The notes beneath the pieces are model-generated. The model searched no databases. It saw only the letters and a program-made list of their open reading frames with translations, and was not told the origin of the DNA. Below, piece after piece: positions 25,405 through 34,641 of a stretch of DNA of 64,000 nt. The first letter of the stretch is position 1, and the number at the start of each line of letters is the position of its first letter. Location of the stretch: the NCBI GenBank assembly GCA_902363555.1, contig CABJAM010000001.1, positions 868,001 to 932,000 of the forward strand. The letters are read 5' to 3'. Origin of the DNA: Lachnospiraceae bacterium. Lineage in GTDB: Bacteria > Bacillota > Clostridia > Lachnospirales > Lachnospiraceae. Both the position numbers and the translations under genes were made by a program.

Positions 25405-27063
25405 ATGTATTTGTCCTGGCTCTTAAAAAACGTCATTTACCGGCTGATCTGTGGAAACATGGAAATTCAGGTCAGCGATATTATATATGATTCAAGAAAA
25501 AATGTGAAGGATTGTGTGTTTGTCTGTTTGAAGGGCATGAATTTCGACGGTCATAATTATTTGGCGGATGTGATCGGACGGGGGGCGCGCGCTGTTGTTG
25601 TACAAAAGGGTGCCGTCAGCCTGCCTGAGGCCGGAAACGGTGTAACGATGATCGAGGTGGAAAATACGAGAGAAGCTTTGGGAGAGATGTCCAGAGCTTT
25701 TTTTGATTATCCGGAACGGCGGTTAAAGCTGATCGGTATTACGGGAACGAAAGGAAAAACGACGGTGGCCGGGATGCTGCGTCACGTTTTGGAAGGGGCG
25801 GGTATACGGACAGGGATCATGGGAACCATTGAAATTTCCACCGGCAGACGGTCATTTCCGGCAAGCAACACAACACCGGAATCTTATATGGTCCAGCAAT
25901 ATCTAAACATGATGGTGGAGGACGGCTGCCAGGCTGCGGTGATGGAGGTATCCTCCCAGGCGCTCATGTGTGGACGGGTTTTCGGCGTCAAATTCGACTA
26001 TGGGATCATAACAAATATTTCTCCGGATCATATCGGTCCTGGAGAGCACAAGGACTTTGCCGATTATATCCACTGGAAGGGCCAGCTATTTAAACAGTGC
26101 CGCGTGGGTATTGTCAACGGCATGGATGCCAATGTTATAAAAGCGCTTGAAGGGCATACCTGTGCCGTGGAAACCTATGGCATCCGCGAAAATTATGATA
26201 AGGAGCGTGTGATAAATCCCGCAGACGTCATAGCTTTTAAAACGGCGGACTTCTATGATTATTATGCAGAAAATATCCGCATATTAAAGGATAATTGTTC
26301 CATACAGGAGGGGGCCGGCCTTGGCGTAAGCTTTGATGCCGTGGTCAGCAACGGTGGCGCTTCCTGTCCGTTTTATCTGAATATACCGGGCAGCTATAAT
26401 GTGGTCAATGCACTGCCGGTTATTGCCGTAGCCAGGCATTTTGCCATTGACGAACGAATCGTACAAAATGCCCTGTTCCATGTCAAAGTCACCGGACGGT
26501 GCGAACTGCTGGCACGTATCCGGGGCGGTTATTTTATTCTCGACTATGCCCACAATGGAAAGTCTCTGGAAGCTGTATTAGAAACACTCAGGGAGTATGG
26601 TCCGAATCGGCTGATATGTATATTTGGTTGCGGCGGGAACCGTTCCAAAATCCGGCGCACCGATATGGCCAGGGCAGCGGTTTTAAATGCGGACGAAATC
26701 ATTGTGACTACCGATAATCCAAGATATGAGGCACCGGAGGAAATTATTCACGATATCGTAGATGAAATTGAAAAGAATTTTCAAGCTGACCCCGTACTGT
26801 CAAAGCGTGTGCGTTATACTGTGGTGGAGGACCGACGGCAGGCGATACGCTATGGGCTGGGGCGGATGCAAAATGGAGATATTCTGCTGCTGGCCGGAAA
26901 AGGCCATGAAACGTATCAGGAAATTAAGGGGTATAAGTATCCGTTCGATGAGCATGAAATTGTAAAGGATATTTTTATGGATATGCGGGCTGAATTGCCA
27001 CCTTTACGGTACAGCCAGCCTCCAAAACCGATACAAAACGGTTACCGGGTGAACACAAATTAA
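25405..27063 (+). CDS. murE: UDP-N-acetylmuramyl-tripeptide synthetase (MurE type)
   Basis: Cytosolic peptidoglycan ligase adding the third amino acid to UDP-MurNAc-L-Ala-D-Glu. It is 552 residues, some 50 longer than usual, with extra sequence around residues 255-310 and a Pro-rich C-terminal tail. The P-loop GTKGKTT (about 114-120) and the conserved NTTPE, SSQAL and DYAHN motifs are present. DNPR at 437-440 is the motif of meso-diaminopimelate-adding MurE. ATG 25405 is chosen because AGGA precedes it and the N-terminus then aligns with MurE; earlier ATGs extend into the terminator. It stands alone after the SMC-like operon, away from a dcw cluster, and may be a second copy. Confidence 0.88.
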   Translation: MYLSWLLKNVIYRLICGNMEIQVSDIIYDSRKNVKDCVFVCLKGMNFDGHNYLADVIGRGARAVVVQKGAVSLPEAGNGVTMIEVENTREALGEMSRAFFDYPERRLKLIGITGTKGKTTVAGMLRHVLEGAGIRTGIMGTIEISTGRRSFPASNTTPESYMVQQYLNMMVEDGCQAAVMEVSSQALMCGRVFGVKFDYGIITNISPDHIGPGEHKDFADYIHWKGQLFKQCRVGIVNGMDANVIKALEGHTCAVETYGIRENYDKERVINPADVIAFKTADFYDYYAENIRILKDNCSIQEGAGLGVSFDAVVSNGGASCPFYLNIPGSYNVVNALPVIAVARHFAIDERIVQNALFHVKVTGRCELLARIRGGYFILDYAHNGKSLEAVLETLREYGPNRLICIFGCGGNRSKIRRTDMARAAVLNADEIIVTTDNPRYEAPEEIIHDIVDEIEKNFQADPVLSKRVRYTVVEDRRQAIRYGLGRMQNGDILLLAGKGHETYQEIKGYKYPFDEHEIVKDIFMDMRAELPPLRYSQPPKPIQNGYRVNTN

Positions 27064-27130
27064 CGCAAAAATGCCATCCGCTTATTGTCAAGGTATTTTA
27101 AGTATGATAAACTCATAGAGAGGAAAACAC

Positions 27131-27159
27131 GTAACAGTTCGGCTCCTCTGAACTGTTAC
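27131..27159. repeat. 29-bp palindromic repeat copy
   Basis: GTAACAGTTCGG - 5 nt - TCTGAACTGTTAC, in the gap between murE and the TPR gene. The 8-bp flanks GAAAACAC and GATATTAC match at only 5 of 8, so duplication is not supported for this copy. Few T residues follow, so termination is doubtful. Confidence 0.8.
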
Positions 27160-27333
27160 GATATTACAGTTGTTCATTTCCCGGCCGCTTAGGCAAAGCG
27201 ACCGGGGGCGGAACGTAAATTGTGCCAATGCGCGGGCCTTTCGCCACAGGCGGTTCATGGGCTGGCGAGGTTAGGGATTTCTGGTTTGCCAGAAAAACCA
27301 TAACGTGATCGCACGACAAAGGAGAGAAAGAGT

Positions 27334-30213
27334 GTGGAAAAAGTATCTGAAGCGGATTTAGTGAAACGTGTGAAGGCATTTATTTTGAATGATAACTATG
27401 CCGGAGCGCTGGCCGTCGTGAAGGGTGTCGATGCCGGGCGTATAAAAAATCCACCGGTTTTATGTCTGATCGGCGAGGTATATATGCATGAGAAGCAGTA
27501 CGAGGTAGCAGAGGAGGTATTCCTGCGCGCCTACGACCGCTCTCCCAAAAACAGAAAGGTTCTGGACCTGATCACAAGTCTTTATATTGAAATGGGTGAA
27601 TATGCGGAAGCGGAGTATTACTATAAGGAATTTATCTCCGTGGCTTCCCGGGATCTGCACCGTTATATATTGAGGTATCGGCTGGATAAGGGCAAGGGCG
27701 AGCGCCTGTCTGTATTGATCGATACACTGGAACGGCTCAAAGATTATGAGTATATTGAAGAATGGGCTTATGAATTGGCGACGTTATATGAAGCCGCCGG
27801 CGAAGAGAAAAAGTGTATACATGAATGTGATGAAATTGTACTGTGGTTTGGCCATGGCGAATATGTGGACAAGGCCATTGCCTTAAAGTGTAAGCTTACG
27901 GGCGAGCCCCTTCCAAGAATGAGCACTGTGGAAATGCAACTGGCCGGGGATACCCAGGATGAGGAAGCTCAAAGAGCTCTTGAGGAAGCGAAGGAAGCGG
28001 AAATGGCTTCCCGTGCACGGTTTAACGGCAGAACGCCCAAGCCAGCGGTTACGGAATTTTCCGAGGTGGTGGATGTTCATGTGATCAACCCGGATAATGC
28101 GCTGGAGTCCGCCGGGGTGGATACGGGAATTGATACAGATCTGATCACAAAGGCTATGGAGACGCAGACGGCTCAGTTTAAGGAGCAGACCAATAAAAAT
28201 ATGTTTAATACAGGCATGCTTTTTAATGCCATGAATCAGGCGGACAGGGAACTTGAGCATTTGAAAGAGGACGATCTGGAGGATGACGACGAAGATGATG
28301 AAATCATCGGAGACGGTGACGAGGCCTATGCGTATGCCGGAGAATCCGGGGATTCTGCTTCTATGTCGGACGGCGCGGCTTCGGCCAGTGGGGGCGCTAT
28401 GACTGGCGCAGCTTCGGCCGACGATGATAACACATCTGCATCTGCTGCTTCGGAGACGGACCTGTTATCGGAAGATTTGGATGATGACGATGATGATGAC
28501 TTCATCGATGAGATTATCCCATCAACAGCCTTTGAGAAGCCTTCGTTCCTGGCAGATATCCAGGAGCTGGCGGACGAGGAGACGTTAAGGCTTGTTCAGG
28601 AACGTAAAAATGGTGATCGTCCGAAAATGCCGGATTTCCTAAAGCGCGGTGGGGATGAGGATGATTTCCATTCACCGGATGATGCGTTGGCAGAGCTGGA
28701 AGCAATGCTCGACGAGAATGTTGAAGAAACTCCCGCTGTGTCTCAGATCCGTGAAACGGTAGCCGGGATGCAGGATGCAGTCAGTGCAGTTCTGGATGAA
28801 CCGGAGGACGCAGGCGCAGCCGACATGGAAGAAGCTGTTGCGGATGGAGCGGAGTCCGGTGCTGGAGTGAAATCCGGGGGAACAGCAGAAGCCCGTGAGG
28901 CGACTGCCCATGTGAGCATGGCGGAGCAGGAAGTGGTTTCAGCCGCTGCCAATGCGTGGGAGCAGGAAGCATTTTCTGGTACAGCGAATGTGACAGAGCC
29001 GTCGGACGTTCCAACTACTGCGAATGTGACGGAGCTGGAATCTGTTCCATCGGCAGCAGATGTGGATGAGCTGGAGGACGTTTCGGCTACTGCAAATATA
29101 TCGGATCCAGCGAACGGTCCGGACGCAGATGATGTGGCGGAATCGGAAGCTGCCTCAATATTTGCTGGCGACGCAGCGGAGGACGCTGAGGTCGAAATGG
29201 ACGAGGCCTTAGAGAGCATGACAGAGGACCAGGACGAGGTGATTCTTGAACAGGCGGTTTTCGGTGGCCTGCCGTCCACAAATATGCGCGAAGCAGATCT
29301 GGATGACGAGGATGATGAAATTCTCGACGAGGAGGAAGCCGAGGAATTGCTTTCCAGCGAGGACGAAGCTTTCTTGGAGGAGCTGTTTAGCGCCGGAGAC
29401 GAGGGCGAGGATGACGATGAAGTCATGGATGAAAATATCCCTATCCCTCAGACCGTAAAGGATATATTTGCCACAGTTCCGGACGTGAAAAACGTACACA
29501 AGCAGTTGGCGATGACATTTACCCAGTTTGAAACAAGCGGCAGTGACTACGATGTACTGGCCGCCTATGACATAAACTTTGTGGTACTCAGTGATGACAA
29601 TGGCATGAAATCCCAGATTGCTATCGGTATTGCCAAGGCTTTAAATACCTACGGTATCTGCGATAAAAATAAAATCGTCCGTGCCAAAGCTTCCGAGCTG
29701 AACCGTTCAGACTTTTCCGTGATCTTCCCGAAAATATCGGGAGGCTGCCTTATTGTAGAGGGCGCGGATGAGCTGTCCGACGCATCGGTGGCTGTCATCG
29801 AGAAGGAAGTAAGCAAGGATAATCAGGATGTGGCCATCGTCCTTGAGAGCCGTCAGGACGCCTTGAAGGCTTTCTGGAAAAAGCACCGCACTTTAAGAGG
29901 ACGTTTCCTTAATGTGATCAACGTATCCAAATACAATGAGACAGAGCTTGTTACACTGGCCAAAGGCTATATTGAAAAACGTGGCTATGAGCTTTCACCG
30001 GAAGCCGCCATTATCCTGAGAAATTACTTTAAAAAGCACTTGCAGAAAAACGACGTCGTAGGCTACGAAACCGTAATGAACGTCGTGGACGCAGGTATTG
30101 AAAACCTGGACAAACGTAACATGAAAAATCTTTACATGACTGTTCTGGACAACAAATACGAAGAAGCCCACATGCTGCGTCTCCTCCCAGAGGACTTCAA
30201 GCTCCTCCAGTAA
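27334..30213 (+). CDS. Large TPR protein with acidic middle and AAA-like C-terminus
   Basis: Protein of 959 residues without a signal peptide. Residues about 35-115 contain TPR-like helical repeats (EVYMHEKQYEVAEEVFLRAY, then SLYIEMGEYAEAEYYYKEF). The middle (about 305-690) is very acidic, with Asp/Glu runs and degenerate ANVTE-type repeats. The last 240 residues resemble a degenerate AAA+ domain of the CbbX/SpoVK kind: GGCLIVEGADELSD looks like a Walker B region and RGRFLNVINV like an arginine-finger region, but a proper Walker A is missing. The start GTG 27334 follows AAAGGAG. It may be a scaffold or adaptor; no function can be assigned. A terminator follows. Confidence 0.8.
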   Translation: MEKVSEADLVKRVKAFILNDNYAGALAVVKGVDAGRIKNPPVLCLIGEVYMHEKQYEVAEEVFLRAYDRSPKNRKVLDLITSLYIEMGEYAEAEYYYKEFISVASRDLHRYILRYRLDKGKGERLSVLIDTLERLKDYEYIEEWAYELATLYEAAGEEKKCIHECDEIVLWFGHGEYVDKAIALKCKLTGEPLPRMSTVEMQLAGDTQDEEAQRALEEAKEAEMASRARFNGRTPKPAVTEFSEVVDVHVINPDNALESAGVDTGIDTDLITKAMETQTAQFKEQTNKNMFNTGMLFNAMNQADRELEHLKEDDLEDDDEDDEIIGDGDEAYAYAGESGDSASMSDGAASASGGAMTGAASADDDNTSASAASETDLLSEDLDDDDDDDFIDEIIPSTAFEKPSFLADIQELADEETLRLVQERKNGDRPKMPDFLKRGGDEDDFHSPDDALAELEAMLDENVEETPAVSQIRETVAGMQDAVSAVLDEPEDAGAADMEEAVADGAESGAGVKSGGTAEAREATAHVSMAEQEVVSAAANAWEQEAFSGTANVTEPSDVPTTANVTELESVPSAADVDELEDVSATANISDPANGPDADDVAESEAASIFAGDAAEDAEVEMDEALESMTEDQDEVILEQAVFGGLPSTNMREADLDDEDDEILDEEEAEELLSSEDEAFLEELFSAGDEGEDDDEVMDENIPIPQTVKDIFATVPDVKNVHKQLAMTFTQFETSGSDYDVLAAYDINFVVLSDDNGMKSQIAIGIAKALNTYGICDKNKIVRAKASELNRSDFSVIFPKISGGCLIVEGADELSDASVAVIEKEVSKDNQDVAIVLESRQDALKAFWKKHRTLRGRFLNVINVSKYNETELVTLAKGYIEKRGYELSPEAAIILRNYFKKHLQKNDVVGYETVMNVVDAGIENLDKRNMKNLYMTVLDNKYEEAHMLRLLPEDFKLLQ

Positions 30214-30234
30214 ATAATATTGAGATTCAAAAAC

Positions 30235-30267
30235 AAGCTGCCAAGCCCAAAAGCCTGGCAGCTTTTT
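30235..30267 (+). terminator. Terminator after the TPR gene
   Basis: AAGCTGCCA (30236-30244) pairs with TGGCAGCTT (30256-30264), followed by a T run. The 84-bp repeat unit starts immediately after it. Confidence 0.85.
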
Positions 30268-30361
30268 GCGCGTAAGCAACGAGCCGCAAAGGTGAGCTGG
30301 CTCACCTTTGTGGCGACTGCCGTGACCCGACGAAGCGAAGCGGAGACAGGTGCGCGTAAGC
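30268..30361. repeat. Single 84-bp repeat unit
   Basis: One unit of the element seen as an array at 2795-2999, bounded by GCGCGTAAGC on both sides (30268-30277 and 30352-30361). It shares AAGCAACGAGCC, an AAAGGTGAGC/GCTCACCTTT stem, GGCGACTGCCG and CCCGACGAAGCGAAGCGGAG. As at the first locus, it lies directly upstream of a TetR promoter. Confidence 0.8.
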
Positions 30362-30376
30362 GCATCCGATTTGGTC

Positions 30377-30405
30377 TTGACAACGACTATACCGTTTGGT
30401 ATAGT
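30377..30405 (+). promoter_or_regulatory. Promoter and palindromic operator of the second TetR gene
   Basis: TTGACA (30377-30382) and TATAGT (30400-30405) are 17 bp apart. ACTATACC (30386-30393) and GGTATAGT (30398-30405) form a perfect inverted repeat with a 4-bp centre covering the spacer and -10 box, consistent with autorepression. Confidence 0.78.
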
Positions 30406-30423
30406 ATATCCAGGGAGGCGCCT

Positions 30424-31002
30424 ATGGATAATCGAGAAAATATATTAAAATGTGCTTTGAATTTATTTTATACAAAAGGATATGACGCTGTGGGAGTCCA
30501 GGAGATCGCCGAGGCCTCGGGCATTACCAAACCGACACTTTATCATTATTTTGGCAGCAAATACGGGCTTTTGCAGAATTTGCTCGATAAATATTATTCC
30601 GGTTTTTCCCAGGCCTTAGAGACAGCGGCCCACTACGACGGTGACCTGCCGCTGACACTATACCGAACGGCAAAGATTTACTTCGGACTTGTCTCTGAAA
30701 ATAAAGAATTTTACATGCTTGTTATGAGTATGATGTACGCTCCGGAGCAGAGCGATTCCTTTAAAGCCAGCGAAAGCATACGCCGGCATCAGCACCAGCT
30801 TTTTACAAATCTGTTCGACCAGGCCGGAGATGTGGTCGGGAATATGAACGGCCGCCAGGAGCAGTATGCGGTCACTTTTATCGGATTTCTCAACCATTAC
30901 CTGCTTTACTGGTTCAGCAAAAATAATGAAAAGGATACGGCCATCAGCGATGAACAGGCATTCGCGGTCGTCCATCAGTTCCTGCATGGCATCTATGTGT
31001 AG
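30424..31002 (+). CDS. TetR/AcrR family regulator
   Basis: Repressor of 192 residues. The N-terminal HTH lies at about residues 8-45 (GVQEIAEASGITKPTLYHYF), followed by a helical ligand-binding domain. ATG 30424 follows GGGAGG. The upstream in-frame extension reads through the terminator and the repeat unit, so it is rejected. The operator across its own promoter indicates self-control. It stands alone between the TPR gene and the amylase gene, so its other targets are unknown. Confidence 0.9.
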   Translation: MDNRENILKCALNLFYTKGYDAVGVQEIAEASGITKPTLYHYFGSKYGLLQNLLDKYYSGFSQALETAAHYDGDLPLTLYRTAKIYFGLVSENKEFYMLVMSMMYAPEQSDSFKASESIRRHQHQLFTNLFDQAGDVVGNMNGRQEQYAVTFIGFLNHYLLYWFSKNNEKDTAISDEQAFAVVHQFLHGIYV

Positions 31003-31147
31003 CGGAGCGTAAAAATAACAGGCGGCCAAATGACGCCCGCCAACAATTTTTATGTATCGCCGTAAGCGCCTGGGATGCAGGCGCTCGAAGGAAGTCCGCC
31101 AAAGGTCGGCCATGTATTTTTAGTATTTTAATTTGTGGAGGTTTTTT

Positions 31148-32491
31148 ATGTCAACTTGGTACGATAACGCAGTTTTTTATCACATTTATCCCCTCGGCCT
31201 GTGTGGTGCGCCGAAGGTGAACGATTATAAAGGCGAAGGCGGGGGCTTTAAGCAGTTGGATCTGTGGGTAGACCACATGGAAAAGCTGGGCTGCAACGCT
31301 GTATATATTGGTCCGTTATTTGAATCGGCCACTCACGGCTACGATACAACCGATTATAAAAAAGTGGACGGACGTCTGGGAACCAATGACGATTTTAAGG
31401 CATGGGTCCAAAAGTGCCATGAAGCGGGCATCCGCGTCGTCGTGGATGGCGTTTTCAACCATACAGGGCGGGATTTTTTGGCCTTCCAGAATATCATTGA
31501 GAAAAGAAACGAGTCCTGGGGCAAGGACTGGTACTGCTGGGTAGACTTTAACGGGCAGAGTCCATGCGGCGATCCATTTTCCTACGAGTCCTGGCATGGC
31601 TATGCCCAACTGCCAAAGCTGAATATGGGCAATCCTGCGGTGAAGGATTATCTTTTGGACGTCGTGCGCTTCTGGGTAGATGAATTTGATATTGACGGCA
31701 TCCGCCTGGATTGTGCGGATGTCCTGGATTTTGATTTTATGCGCCGTCTGCGACAGCTTGCCGACATGGTAAAGCCGGAATTTTGGCTTATGGGCGAGGT
31801 GATCCACGGCGATTACGGCCGTTGGGCAAATAACGAAACACTGCATTCTGTTACGAATTATGAGCTGCATAAAGGTATTTTTTCAGCCCATAATACCCAT
31901 AATTATTTTGAGATGGCCCACTCGCTGCGCCGGCTTTATGATAAGAATTATGGTATTTGTAAAAATGCCCGCCTGTATAATTTTGTGGACAATCACGATG
32001 TGGACCGGATTTATGATAAGCTGGAAATTAAAAAGAATTTATTTCCGGTCTATGCTTTTTTATTTACCACACTGGGAATCCCATCCATCTATTACGGTTC
32101 GGAATGGGGAATCCAGGGCCATAAGGAAAATGGCAGCGACGACCCGCTGCGTCCGGCCATTGATCTTGAAACTTTTGAAAATCCCAATCCGGAGTTGACC
32201 GCATTTATTACCAGACTTGCTCACATTCATCAGACGCATCCGGAGCTGGTTTACGGAGAGTATGATGAACTTATGTTAACTAATAAGCAGTACGCCTATG
32301 CCCGGATCTACGATGGGAAGTCCTGTATCACCGTGTTGAATAATGATGAACAGGACGTGCAGCTATCTGTAAGAGTTCCGGCCGGCAGCGCCTGCGTTGA
32401 TCTTATGGATGAGATGGCTGTGGAAATTCAGGGAAACAGCATTTCCATCGTTGTTCCGGCCAACAGCGCCAGACTGTTTTACGTGGATTAA
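31148..32491 (+). CDS. GH13 alpha-amylase family glycoside hydrolase
   Basis: Enzyme of 447 residues acting on alpha-glucans or maltodextrins. There is no signal peptide, so it is cytosolic. The four GH13 regions are present: DGVFNHTG (I), GIRLDCADVLD with nucleophile D188 (II), LMGEVIHGD with acid/base E217 (III) and FVDNHDVDR with D284 (IV). A short beta-rich C-terminal domain completes the fold. ATG 31148 follows GGAGG by six bases. The branching-enzyme gene starts 11 bp downstream, so the pair probably remodels glycogen or imported maltodextrin. Exact specificity (cyclomaltodextrinase, neopullulanase or maltogenic amylase) cannot be decided by eye. Confidence 0.92.
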   Translation: MSTWYDNAVFYHIYPLGLCGAPKVNDYKGEGGGFKQLDLWVDHMEKLGCNAVYIGPLFESATHGYDTTDYKKVDGRLGTNDDFKAWVQKCHEAGIRVVVDGVFNHTGRDFLAFQNIIEKRNESWGKDWYCWVDFNGQSPCGDPFSYESWHGYAQLPKLNMGNPAVKDYLLDVVRFWVDEFDIDGIRLDCADVLDFDFMRRLRQLADMVKPEFWLMGEVIHGDYGRWANNETLHSVTNYELHKGIFSAHNTHNYFEMAHSLRRLYDKNYGICKNARLYNFVDNHDVDRIYDKLEIKKNLFPVYAFLFTTLGIPSIYYGSEWGIQGHKENGSDDPLRPAIDLETFENPNPELTAFITRLAHIHQTHPELVYGEYDELMLTNKQYAYARIYDGKSCITVLNNDEQDVQLSVRVPAGSACVDLMDEMAVEIQGNSISIVVPANSARLFYVD

Positions 32492-32501
32492 GGAGGAGAC
32501 C

Positions 32502-34559
32502 ATGATGGAACATAGAATTACGGATTTGGATATTTACTTATTCAATGGGGGAACACATTACGAGATCTACAATAAGCTGGGGGCTCACCTGGCAGTCGAG
32601 GACGGAGTGGAGGGCGTTTACTTTGCTGTCTGGGCGCCCAATGCCAAGACGGTCAGCGTTGTGGGGGATTTTAATGAATGGGTGCCGTTGGAAAATGAGA
32701 TGGAGCCCATAAAAACATCCGGTGTTTATGAGCTGTTCATCCCCGGTGTGAGAAAAGGTGATCTGTATAAATTTGCTGTGGAAACAAAAAAGGGGGATGT
32801 GCTGTATAAAGCAGATCCTTACGGCAATCAATCCCAGATGCGCCCGGAAACCGCTTCGGTGGTGACCGACATTTCCGATTATACATGGTCGGATGATCGC
32901 TGGCAGGCGGATAAGAAGCGTATCAGCACTCTGGACCGGCCCATGTCCATCTACGAGGTGCATCTCGGCTCCTGGAAAAAGGATGAGAACGGCAATAACT
33001 GCGGCTTCCGCACGTACCGGGATATTGCCGGTGAGTTGGCGGATTATGTAAACTACATGGGCTACACCCATGTGGAATTTATCGGAATTGCCGAGCATCC
33101 ATTTGATGGGTCCTGGGGCTATCAGGTGACCGGATACTATGCGCCCACCTCACGTTATGGCGAGGCTGTGGACTTTATGTATCTTGTGGATTATCTTCAC
33201 AAACAGGGGATTGGCGTGATCTTAGACTGGGTTCCGGCTCATTTTCCAAAGGATGCCCATGGTCTGGGACGTTTTGACGGGGAAGCCGTCTACGAGCATC
33301 CGGATCCACGCAAGGGTGAGCACGCCCATTGGGGCACCTATGTTTTTAACTATGAGCGTCCGCAGGTGAAAAATTTCCTTGTGGCCAATGCTCTTTTCTG
33401 GCTGGAGAAGTTCCATGTGGATGGCCTGCGCGTGGATGCGGTGGCTTCCATGCTTTATCTGGACTACGGCCGGGAGGCCGGGGAATGGGTGCCGAACCGC
33501 GATGGCGGCCATGAAAATTACGAAGTGATCGAGTTTTTGAAGCATTTAAATTCCATCATTACCCGGCGCTGCCCGGGGGCGATGATGATCGCTGAGGAAT
33601 CTACCGCGTTTCCAAAGGTATCACGTCCGCCTGAGGAAAATGGCCTGGGCTTTACCTATAAATGGAATATGGGCTGGATGCACGATTTTCTGGAATATAT
33701 GAAAACAGATCCATATTTCAGACAATATCACCAGAATGAACTGACTTTCAGTTTCAGTTATGCGTTTAGTGAGAACTATATCCTTGTGCTTTCTCACGAT
33801 GAGGTGGTCCATCTGAAATGCTCCATGATCAACAAGATGCCCGGGGAGCTGGAGGATAAATTTGGTAATCTGAGAGCCGCCTACGGCCTGATGATGGCCC
33901 ACCCCGGCAAAAAGCTGCTGTTTATGGGCCAGGATTTCGCCCAGCTTCGGGAGTGGAGCGAGGAGCGCAGCTTGGACTGGTTTCTTTTGGACAATGAGCC
34001 GCGCCACCGCCAGTTGAATAATTATGTGCGGGCGCTGCTGCATATGTACAAGGGGCATCCGGCGCTTTATGAGCAGGACTGTGCGGAAGGCGGCTTTGAG
34101 TGGATCAATGGGGCCGATGCCGAGCACAATATGCTCACGTTCTGCCGCATGACAAAGGACAAAAAGAAATGCCTGCTGTTCCATTTTAACTTTTCACCGG
34201 TCGCGTACGAAAAGCACCGTGTAGGCGCTTTGTGCTCGGGAACGTACCGCCAGGTATTTTCCAGCGACGCCCTGGAATTTGGCGGCAGCGGCAAGTATAA
34301 TGCCGGCGAGATCCAGGCGGAGGATGAGCCGTGGGATTGGAAGGATTATTCCCTCGTATTCGATGTTCCAGCGTACGGCGTGGCGGCTTTTGAATTTGAT
34401 TATGTAAAACCGCCCAAAAAGCGTGTAAGAGCCGGCACAAAGGTAGTGAGTGGCACAAAGGTGGCAAAAGGTACAAAATCAGCAAATAGTAAATCCGGTG
34501 CAAAAAAATCTGGAAATAAAAGTTCCGCAAAAACAGAAGCTGCCGACAACACTATTTGA
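32502..34559 (+). CDS. glgB: 1,4-alpha-glucan branching enzyme with basic C-terminal tail
   Basis: Forms alpha-1,6 branches in glycogen. It is 685 residues with an N-terminal CBM48-like domain (about 25-115, FAVWAPNAKTVSVVGDFNEW), a GH13 catalytic barrel with DWVPAHFPKD, GLRVDAV (nucleophile D312), AEES (Glu pair at 365-366) and LSHDEVV, and a C-terminal beta domain. About 45 extra residues at the end are Lys/Ser/Thr/Gly/Ala-rich with repeated GTK units, which is unusual for GlgB. AGGAGG precedes two adjacent ATGs (32502 and 32505). glgA, glgC and glgP are not in the window, so the rest of glycogen metabolism is elsewhere. Confidence 0.95.
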   Translation: MMEHRITDLDIYLFNGGTHYEIYNKLGAHLAVEDGVEGVYFAVWAPNAKTVSVVGDFNEWVPLENEMEPIKTSGVYELFIPGVRKGDLYKFAVETKKGDVLYKADPYGNQSQMRPETASVVTDISDYTWSDDRWQADKKRISTLDRPMSIYEVHLGSWKKDENGNNCGFRTYRDIAGELADYVNYMGYTHVEFIGIAEHPFDGSWGYQVTGYYAPTSRYGEAVDFMYLVDYLHKQGIGVILDWVPAHFPKDAHGLGRFDGEAVYEHPDPRKGEHAHWGTYVFNYERPQVKNFLVANALFWLEKFHVDGLRVDAVASMLYLDYGREAGEWVPNRDGGHENYEVIEFLKHLNSIITRRCPGAMMIAEESTAFPKVSRPPEENGLGFTYKWNMGWMHDFLEYMKTDPYFRQYHQNELTFSFSYAFSENYILVLSHDEVVHLKCSMINKMPGELEDKFGNLRAAYGLMMAHPGKKLLFMGQDFAQLREWSEERSLDWFLLDNEPRHRQLNNYVRALLHMYKGHPALYEQDCAEGGFEWINGADAEHNMLTFCRMTKDKKKCLLFHFNFSPVAYEKHRVGALCSGTYRQVFSSDALEFGGSGKYNAGEIQAEDEPWDWKDYSLVFDVPAYGVAAFEFDYVKPPKKRVRAGTKVVSGTKVAKGTKSANSKSGAKKSGNKSSAKTEAADNTI

Positions 34560-34564
34560 AAAAT

Positions 34565-34641
34565 AAAAGACAATGCTTTCTCCTTCGGTATTCCAACTTC
34601 CGGTTTTACGGAATACCTGATGAAGAAAGCATTGTCTTTTT
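34565..34641. terminator. Bidirectional terminator between glgB and mgtE
   Basis: AAAAGACAATGCTTTCT (34565-34581) and AGAAAGCATTGTCTTTT (34624-34640) form a perfect 17-bp stem with A/T runs on both sides, serving two convergent genes. Confidence 0.92.
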
